Positions 58,216 through 64,000 of a DNA stretch of 64,000 bases are shown piece by piece (position 1 is the stretch's first letter; each line of letters starts with the position of its first letter). The position numbers and the translations under genes were made by a program. Location: assembly GCA_965247375.1 (NCBI GenBank), contig CBDFHU010000092.1:66704-130703 (forward strand). The letters run 5' to 3'. Source of the stretch: Arsenicibacter sp965247375. GTDB taxonomy: Bacteria > Bacteroidota > Bacteroidia > Cytophagales > Spirosomataceae. Under the pieces are notes generated by a model that was not told the origin of the DNA, searched no databases, and saw only the letters and a program-made list of their open reading frames with translations.

Positions 58216-59010
58216 TTATTCCGGTTTTCGCCGACGAAGAATATAGGAAAGTAGCCCGGGGAAGAATCGTTGCAGGTAAATACCCACGACTTCAAATCCG
58301 CCGATATACACTTCATTTTTGCCGTTCCGGACGGCCGCCGTCAGTTTCCGGGCAAACAATGCCGGAGCCATACCTTTGGTCTGATTGTCATCCATCCGGC
58401 CGTGTTTTTCACCGGCTGCGTTGAGGGCATGCAGGGAAATTGGTGTACGTATGTAGCCGGGGCAGACAACAGTTACCCGCAGGCCTTGGTCATAGACTTC
58501 GGCACGCAGCGAGTCAAAAAAGCCGTGCAGGGCGTGTTTGGTAGCGCAGTAACCCGAGCGCATTTTCGTGCCGATCTTACCGGCTACACTGCTGGTCACC
58601 ACAAAATGGCCCGAACCCTGCTGCTGGAAGACCGGCAGAATGGCCTTCGTCAGGGCAATCACTCCGAAAAAGTTAACGTCAAACAACTGCTGGAAGACCG
58701 GCAGGCTGGTTTCAGAAACAAGGCCGCGCTGGGTGATACCGGCGTTTTGAAACACATAGTCGATCCGGCCGAAGCGGGCTGTCACGGCCGTCACATGCCG
58801 GTCAAAATCGTCGTGTGTTGCCATATCGAGGGGCAGAACAAACAGGTTGTCAGGCAAAAGCCCGGTGCTGGCCGCAACCCGCCTGAGTTCATCTTCACGG
58901 CGGGCCGACAACACCAGCCTTGCCCCTTGCCGGGCGAGTTCAACCGCCAGGGCTTCGCCGATCCCGGACGACGCACCGGTAATCCAGACTACTTTATGCT
59001 GGAAAGACAT
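58216..59010 (-). CDS. Short-chain dehydrogenase/reductase
   Basis: The 264-aa protein is a classical SDR: cofactor motif TGASSGIG (11-18), LSARREDELRR (Arg pair after strand two, favouring NADP), NAG in FQNAGITQRG, the serine in VVTSSVAGKIG, and the catalytic GYCATKHALHG. The C-terminus has a hydrophobic stretch (YLQRFFPGLLSYILRRRKPE), like DHRS7-type membrane-associated SDRs. Substrate is unknown; lipids or ketones are likely. Confidence 0.92.
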   Translation of the reverse strand: MSFQHKVVWITGASSGIGEALAVELARQGARLVLSARREDELRRVAASTGLLPDNLFVLPLDMATHDDFDRHVTAVTARFGRIDYVFQNAGITQRGLVSETSLPVFQQLFDVNFFGVIALTKAILPVFQQQGSGHFVVTSSVAGKIGTKMRSGYCATKHALHGFFDSLRAEVYDQGLRVTVVCPGYIRTPISLHALNAAGEKHGRMDDNQTKGMAPALFARKLTAAVRNGKNEVYIGGFEVVGIYLQRFFPGLLSYILRRRKPE

Positions 59011-59144
59011 GATCGAATGGTTTTGACAGGATTACATGATTGGAGAATGGTACCCCATACCATAACGCATTCTGTCAGAAAAAGTCTGACGTACAACCGG
59101 ATTAATCAGACAAATCTCAGATAAACAGCAACTGGTTCCCCTTG

Positions 59145-60029
59145 TCAGCGCTGACCTGAAGCCGCACGGTCCCGGCCCAGCGGGAGGGTCAGGTTATGGG
59201 CGACGTGTCCGGCCGGAAAATCGTAGCAAACAGGATAGTCGTAGTCCGCGACGGCTTCGGCAATAATCTGATTGGCATCCTTGCCGAAAGGCAGCGACAG
59301 ACTGATTTGCATATCGGTAAACTGCCCGGCGATCAGGCCTGCCAGCTGAGCCAGACGACCGGAACGTTTTAGCTGACACATCATCCGGTCAAGCGAAAAC
59401 AGCGTTTCGTCAATATCTTCAATAAACAGGATTTTTCCCCGGTAATCAAGGTCGGTCGGCGTAGCAAGGGAATTGATTAACAATGTTAGATTTCCGCCAA
59501 TGAGCTGACCGTCAGCAATGCCCTGCTTTTCGAGCGGATGAGCCGGAATGTCATACCGGTCGGGCAGATTACCAAATAACCACTGTTTCAGTGAGGCAAG
59601 TGAACCCTGTACACCCTCGTTGCCGAACTGTTTGGGCATGATGCCGTGCAGGCTCACCACCCCTTGACCGGTCAGCCAACTGTGCAGCACGGTTACGTCA
59701 CTGAAACCGACCAGCCACTTGGGTGACTGCCGGAAGCCGGTAAGATCCAGCCGGTCAACGATACGGTAGCAGCCATAGCCGCCCCGGGCAGCAAACACAG
59801 CCTTGATTTCCGGATTGTCGAGCATGCGCTGGAGGTCGTTCCGGCGCAGTTCATCGGACCCTGCGAACGGGCCGTCAGCAGCCTGGACACTTTCGCCTTC
59901 AATAACGTTGAGCTGCCAGTCTTCCCGCAGCATACGGAGGCCATCCTGAAGCTCTTCATACAGAAAACGGCTGGCAGGTGCCACAATGCCCACGGTATCG
60001 CCCGGAGCCAGAAAAGGAGGAGTAATCAT
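59145..60029 (-). CDS. LD-carboxypeptidase (S66 family)
   Basis: The 294-aa protein matches S66 peptidases: PGDTVGIVAPAS at the start, FAARGGYGCYRIVDRLD, nucleophile Ser110 in VGFSDVTVLHSW, HGIMPKQF, catalytic Glu in ILFIEDIDETLFSLDRM, and catalytic His in PAGHVAHNLTLPLG. LdcA-type members trim the terminal D-Ala from tetrapeptides in peptidoglycan recycling in the cytosol; MccF-type members cleave microcin C. With no microcin genes nearby, the recycling role is more likely. It begins 2 bp after the potassium channel gene's stop, so the two form an operon. Confidence 0.92.
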   Translation of the reverse strand: MITPPFLAPGDTVGIVAPASRFLYEELQDGLRMLREDWQLNVIEGESVQAADGPFAGSDELRRNDLQRMLDNPEIKAVFAARGGYGCYRIVDRLDLTGFRQSPKWLVGFSDVTVLHSWLTGQGVVSLHGIMPKQFGNEGVQGSLASLKQWLFGNLPDRYDIPAHPLEKQGIADGQLIGGNLTLLINSLATPTDLDYRGKILFIEDIDETLFSLDRMMCQLKRSGRLAQLAGLIAGQFTDMQISLSLPFGKDANQIIAEAVADYDYPVCYDFPAGHVAHNLTLPLGRDRAASGQR

Positions 60030-60031
60030 AC

Positions 60032-61037
60032 TTAATTTAAGGGTACCAGATCGTATTCATCCAGTTTGTTGAGATCGACGGTAACCAGATTGCGGGTATC
60101 GCCGTTAAACATCGGCCTGAATTTTGCGCCCCATACCACTTCATCAAAACGGTAAGAATAGCGCAAATGTACCATCTGGGAGAACGTATCGTCAATAGCC
60201 CGCATTAAAATCAGGAATTCGGCGTCAGAAGCATTCAGTTGCTCCTCCGTACAATCATGCATCGGACTGTCGGGCGTAATCGCATGTACAAGGGTCCAGT
60301 TGTTGGGGAAGAAGGCTACCTTATTACGCTCGAGTTTTAAGGTTGGAGTACTGCCGTGCTCTGGACCCATCGGGCCGGGTTATCATGCGGGAGTAGGAAA
60401 CTTCTATTTCAACATCAATCAGTTGATTACTACGCTCATTGATGATCCGGAACATCCAGCCGTTGACGTCCAGATAAGGGGCAAAAACCGCTACTTTTGA
60501 GAAACGTATGTGGGGTGTCGGCCGGGAGAAACGGGCATAAAGCAGTCCGGTTGCCAGGGCAAAGGAAAGCAGTCCGAGCATGGATTCAAATGCCGCAATG
60601 GCACTCATCAGAAATCCGCGCGGTGCCAGATGGCCATACCCGACTGTGGTCAGGGTCTGGGCGCTGAAGAAGAACGAGCTCCAGAACGCGGAAACCTGTG
60701 TATTTTCAGCACCCATCATGTTATCAATGCCAACCCAGACGTAAATCAGGGCAAAAATGGTATTAGCCACCATATAGGCGGCAAAAATCCAGACCAGAAA
60801 ATGCAGCCACGACATGGTAATCAGTCTGGGATAGATATTCATCCGGTTCCAGAAACCCTGATTGATATGCCGGACATTAAACGAGCCGTTCTTGTTGAGC
60901 AAACGGGTGGCTGAAGCCTCCGGTTTCGTGCCGAAGCCCAGGTCCTGGCGGTTACCTTCCTGTTCGACCAGTTCACTGCTGCGGCCGCCTAAATTCAGCT
61001 TGTTTGCGTTCGCGGAAGTAGTTGTCTGTTTGTTCAC
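60032..61037 (-). pseudogene. Kir-type inward-rectifier potassium channel, one frameshift
   Basis: The start is a GTG at 61037 (MNKQTTTSANANKLNL). The N-terminal part has the slide helix and first helix (FWNRMNIYPRLITMSWLHFL), the pore with selectivity filter TVGYGH at 131-136, and the second helix. The cytoplasmic Ig-like domain begins HIRFSKVAVFAPYLDVNGWM. A one-base loss near 60345 shifts the frame after RARQYS; the next frame resumes TPTLKLERNKVAFFPNNWTL and runs through LRYSYRFDEVVWGAKF to the end. Repaired length is about 335 aa, normal for bacterial Kir. It conducts potassium as a tetramer. Confidence 0.88.
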
Positions 61038-61124
61038 GGAAAATCTTTGTGAAAGGCGTTTTGATCAATGGAATTCTAATACTAATCTAATTCACGGAAA
61101 TCATGAAAATTCTGCAAAGACACG

Positions 61125-61132
61125 TAACTTTG
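61125..61132 (+). promoter_or_regulatory. Candidate -7 element for the glycan operon
   Basis: TAACTTTG matches TAnnTTTG, predicting transcription from about 61139 with a leader of about 34 nt before the GT2 ATG at 61173. The -33 region is not clear. Confidence 0.5.
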
Positions 61133-61172
61133 TAGTTAAAGTTCAAAAACCGGACTTGTCTATAATCTTATC

Positions 61173-62162
61173 ATGAAACCAGTAACAGGATTAATCAGCC
61201 TTATTGTTCCGGCGTACAATGAGGAGGAAAATTTACCTGTCTTAGTAGATCGCTTAACAGAAGTCATGTCGCCATATGGTCAGTACGAAATACTGGTGAT
61301 TGACGATGGCAGTTCGGATCGTACGCGGCAGGTATTACGGCGTTTATCTCAGGAGTATGCCACCGTCCGGTTTATTTCGTTCTCGCGGAATTTCGGACAC
61401 CAGATGGCGTTACGGGCCGGCTATGAGCACGCCCGCGGGCAGTGTGTCATCAGCCTTGATGCTGATCTGCAGCATCCGCCTGAACTGATTCCGACACTGA
61501 TCGCCAAGTGGCGGGAGGGCTACGAGGTTGTTTATACCGTCCGTGAGCCTGATTTTAATGCGTCCTGGTTTAAACGGACCACTTCTCAGCAATTCTACCG
61601 GATTTTACGGAAAGTCTCTGACCTGTCGCTGGAAGACGGGGCGGCTGATTTCCGCCTGCTCGACCGTGTTGTGGTTGATTCACTGAACCAGTTTAAGGAG
61701 AATGACCTTTTTGTGCGGGGCATGATTTCCTGGATGGGTTTCCGGCAGGCCCGGATTGTCTACCGTCCGGCCGAGCGGTTTGCCGGTACATCCAAGTATT
61801 CGCTCCGGAAAATGGTTAAGCTGGCCCTGATGGGCATTACCTCTTTTTCGACGCGGCCACTCTATCTGTCCGTATTCTTAGGGTTTCTGATGGCAATCGG
61901 AGCCGGAATTTTCGGAATGGAAGTACTGTACGAAAAGTACTTTACCAACCAGACCGTATCGGGTTGGACAACCCTGGTATTACTTATGGTACTTATAGGC
62001 GGTATTCAGTTTATCGTCATCGGTATTATGGGTGTTTACCTGGGGAAAACATTTATTGAAGTAAAAAAACGCCCGTCATTTATTGTAAGTGATTCGAGCG
62101 ATATTGAAGAAATTGTGGAGCCGGAATGGAAGACAGATTCTTATTATTTACAGTCGATGTAG
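61173..62162 (+). CDS. Glycosyltransferase family 2 (DPM1/GtrB-like)
   Basis: The 329-aa protein has a GT-A domain (SLIVPAYNEEENLPVLVDRL, VIDDGSSDRT, SRNFGHQMALRAGYEHARG, SLDADLQHPPELI with the DxD-type metal site, EDGAADFRLLDR). Two C-terminal membrane helices follow (about 233-258 and 265-290; PLYLSVFLGFLMAIG and TLVLLMVLIGGIQFIVIGI). This is the layout of transferases moving a sugar to polyprenyl phosphate at the inner membrane. Its 3' end overlaps the deacetylase gene by 37 bp, showing close coupling. Confidence 0.93.
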   Translation: MKPVTGLISLIVPAYNEEENLPVLVDRLTEVMSPYGQYEILVIDDGSSDRTRQVLRRLSQEYATVRFISFSRNFGHQMALRAGYEHARGQCVISLDADLQHPPELIPTLIAKWREGYEVVYTVREPDFNASWFKRTTSQQFYRILRKVSDLSLEDGAADFRLLDRVVVDSLNQFKENDLFVRGMISWMGFRQARIVYRPAERFAGTSKYSLRKMVKLALMGITSFSTRPLYLSVFLGFLMAIGAGIFGMEVLYEKYFTNQTVSGWTTLVLLMVLIGGIQFIVIGIMGVYLGKTFIEVKKRPSFIVSDSSDIEEIVEPEWKTDSYYLQSM

Positions 62163-62938
62163 AAGAGTTTGATACAGCAGTGGAGTTCGGACATGCCATT
62201 TCGCTGGAAGAACAAATTGCTGTGTCAACCCGTGGTCTGTCGCTACTGGCCGACCGGCTCGACGCTTTGTCTGTTCCTGCTACCTTATTTACGACAGCAA
62301 ACTATGCCCTGCATGAGCCGGACTTAATCGTCCGGCTCTCAAAACAGCACGAGATTGCCTCTCACGGCTATTTTCATACGACCTTCGAACCGGCCGATCT
62401 GGCTACCTCGAAAGAGGCGCTCGAAAAGCTGACGGGCCAGCGTGTGATGGGTTTCCGGAAGGCGCGGATGGGTGCGGTAGATGTACTGGATGTGGCCCAT
62501 GCCGGCTATGTCTATAACTCATCGCTGCATCCTACATATCTGCCCGGCCGTTATAACCACTGGGGAAAACCCTGCCGGCCGTTTCTGGAAAAAAGCGTAT
62601 TACAGATTCCGGCTTCGGTAACGCCGACGCTGCGGATTCCGCTTTTCTGGCTGAGTCTTAAAAATTTCCCGTTCAGTGTATACCGGCAGCTTTGTCTGCA
62701 AACCCTGCGCCGTTTCGGCTTTCTGAACCTCTATGTGCACCCGTGGGAGTTTACTGACCTGAGCGAATATGTAAAAATTCCCGACTACGTCCGCCGGCAT
62801 TCACGGGACCTGCTGCTGGAACGGGTCGAACAACTGCTGCGCTTTCTGAAGCCACACGGCGAATACGACACCATGGCGAATTATGCGCTCCACAGCCTGT
62901 CTAAACTGCCCAATCTGACAAACACCGTAAAAAAGTAA
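62126..62938 (+). CDS. Polysaccharide deacetylase family protein
   Basis: The 270-aa protein begins MEDRFLLFTVDVEEFD, the first NodB-type motif (Asp pair), followed by PATLFTTANYAL, the metal-binding EIASHGYFHTTF and GFRKARMGAVDVLD. The later LYVHPWEF stretch completes the barrel. It lacks a signal peptide, so it acts inside the cell, probably removing an acetyl group from a lipid-linked sugar. Its ATG lies inside the GT2 gene and the GT87-like gene follows 6 bp later. Confidence 0.88.
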   Translation: MEDRFLLFTVDVEEFDTAVEFGHAISLEEQIAVSTRGLSLLADRLDALSVPATLFTTANYALHEPDLIVRLSKQHEIASHGYFHTTFEPADLATSKEALEKLTGQRVMGFRKARMGAVDVLDVAHAGYVYNSSLHPTYLPGRYNHWGKPCRPFLEKSVLQIPASVTPTLRIPLFWLSLKNFPFSVYRQLCLQTLRRFGFLNLYVHPWEFTDLSEYVKIPDYVRRHSRDLLLERVEQLLRFLKPHGEYDTMANYALHSLSKLPNLTNTVKK

Positions 62939-62944
62939 AAGCCA

Positions 62945-64000
62945 ATGAACAAGGCCATGAAATGGCTGCCGCTTAACCGCCTCATGGTGGTTTTTGTCCT
63001 TATATTGGTAGCTGCGTCCATTCAGAAATTTATACTCGGGTATTACAACAATTACCTGATGTTTGCCCGTCCGTTCGACTGCCTGCTGACACACCGTTCG
63101 ATGTATGTGCTGCGGCCGGAACTGTACGGTGATCTGTACAAATACAGTCCTGTTTTTGCCTGGCTGATGGCCCCGTTTTATTACATGCCGGACTGGCTGG
63201 GGGTAACGCTCTGGAACCTGCTGAATCCGGTTGTGCTGATACTGGGTGTGTGGTATTTTCTGAAAGATGAATACCATGCCGACTGTAAACGCTGGATTGC
63301 GCTGGCCATCATTTTTCCGGAAGCCTTAATTACGGCACAGAATATGCAAAGCAATAACCTGATTGTCGGCATGATGCTGCTGGGTATATATATGCTGCGC
63401 AGGGAAAAGGTCTGGCTGGCTGCGTTGTTGTTTACGCTCTGCTTTTACGTGAAATTTTACGGGATCGGGGCTGCTGTCTTCTTTTTGTGTTACCCTAAAA
63501 AGGTGCAGTTTCTGCTGGCAATGGTGGTCTGGATGGTCATCTTTGCGCTCTTGCCCGCTACCGTTGTATCATTCGCAGAGTTAGGCGCGGAGTATCAGGC
63601 ATGGCTTAACATTGTACTGGTCAGTAAGCTCGGTTTACTGGTGTCTGTGCCGGGGATTCTGGTGTATTGGTTCGATATGGCCAAAAGCGATGAGAATCTG
63701 CGGATTGTTGAAGCCATCGGCATTACGCTGTTCCTGTTGCCTTTCCTCAGATTCAGACAATGGAAAATGCCGGTTTACCAGCAACTGATGATTGCTTATT
63801 TTCTGCTGTTTGTGATTATCTTCAATAAAATGGCCGAGTCGCCGACGTATGTGCTGGCTGTAACGGGTGTGGCTATCTGGTGGGTGACGGCCGCCGAACG
63901 CAATACACTGGATAAAATCCTGCTGGGGCTGGTAGTGGTGTTTACATCCCTGTCGCCGACGGATTTATTCCCGCCCTTCATACGGGAAGAATACATGAAT
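62945..64000 (+). CDS. GT87/DUF2029-like membrane glycosyltransferase, C-terminus cut by window edge
   Basis: The frame from the ATG at 62945 is open for 352 codons to the window end. The product has about nine membrane helices. The early loop LMFARPFDCLLTHRSMYVLR followed by YKYSPVFAWLMAPFYYMPDW matches GT-C enzymes of the DUF2029/GT87 type, which use polyprenyl-phosphate sugars as donors. TAQNMQSNNLIVGMM in the middle is another family signature. With the GT2 enzyme making a lipid-linked sugar, this protein is a likely acceptor-side transferase in the same glycan pathway. Confidence 0.85.
   Translation, partial: MNKAMKWLPLNRLMVVFVLILVAASIQKFILGYYNNYLMFARPFDCLLTHRSMYVLRPELYGDLYKYSPVFAWLMAPFYYMPDWLGVTLWNLLNPVVLILGVWYFLKDEYHADCKRWIALAIIFPEALITAQNMQSNNLIVGMMLLGIYMLRREKVWLAALLFTLCFYVKFYGIGAAVFFLCYPKKVQFLLAMVVWMVIFALLPATVVSFAELGAEYQAWLNIVLVSKLGLLVSVPGILVYWFDMAKSDENLRIVEAIGITLFLLPFLRFRQWKMPVYQQLMIAYFLLFVIIFNKMAESPTYVLAVTGVAIWWVTAAERNTLDKILLGLVVVFTSLSPTDLFPPFIREEYMN

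Noticed and set aside
58270..59124. 284-codon open frame on the plus strand
   Set aside because: It lies antisense to the well-supported SDR gene, and its translation shows no domain pattern; it is a shadow frame.
59145..60029. Microcin C immunity (MccF) role for the S66 peptidase
   Set aside because: No microcin genes are nearby; partnership with the channel gene gives no support for immunity.

Overview
The window reads as chromosome of a Bacteroidota bacterium, most likely a Cytophagales/Spirosoma-type gliding relative. The evidence is three SusC/SusD pairs, LytTR two-component systems, a TANFOR-domain giant surface protein, an FN3 protein with a type IX secretion (T9SS) sorting tail, and promoters with the TAnnTTTG -7 element. 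This rests on gene families only; no similarity search was run. No rRNA, tRNA or CRISPR array was seen.

Region 1 (1-5.5 kb): a partial beta-helix surface protein and a bulb-type lectin/Vps62-like fusion lie on the minus strand and share an upstream promoter module. A 7TM sensor kinase with a coupled LytTR regulator follows on the plus strand. Region 2 (5.65-20 kb): a tightly packed surface operon encodes an outer-membrane barrel, a 2258-aa TANFOR protein, two FN3 proteins (one with ten repeats and a T9SS tail) and a small lipoprotein. Two of its genes have N-terminal coding sequence derived from intergenic palindromic repeats. Region 3 (20-36.5 kb): glnS with a strong terminator comes first. 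It is followed by an AT-rich Septu-like ATPase/HNH pair with a broken HNH gene, a LytS/LytT pair divergent from a MacB-type permease, assorted metabolic and membrane genes (NTF2-like, AraC, quinone reductase, CLC transporter, NagX-like, alpha/beta hydrolase, nucleosidase), and an IS110 element with a candidate bridge-RNA region.

Region 4 (36.5-58 kb): an RND efflux pump and its membrane-fusion protein come first, then three SusC/SusD loci. Two of these face away from each other across about 1.07 kb of AT-rich non-coding DNA, and the second is followed by an M20 amidohydrolase. Region 5 (58-64 kb): an SDR, an LD-carboxypeptidase and a Kir-type potassium channel on the minus strand, then a plus-strand glycan operon (GT2, polysaccharide deacetylase, GT87-like; the last runs off the end).

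A strong feature of the window is the distribution of single-base frameshifts. The first 21.7 kb has none, even in a 6.8-kb gene. About fourteen occur between 36.9 and 60.4 kb, breaking all three SusC genes, one SusD, both efflux genes, one lipoprotein and the Kir channel. Unpolished sequence is the simplest explanation. The Septu-like HNH gene is different, since it carries both a nonsense codon and a frameshift.
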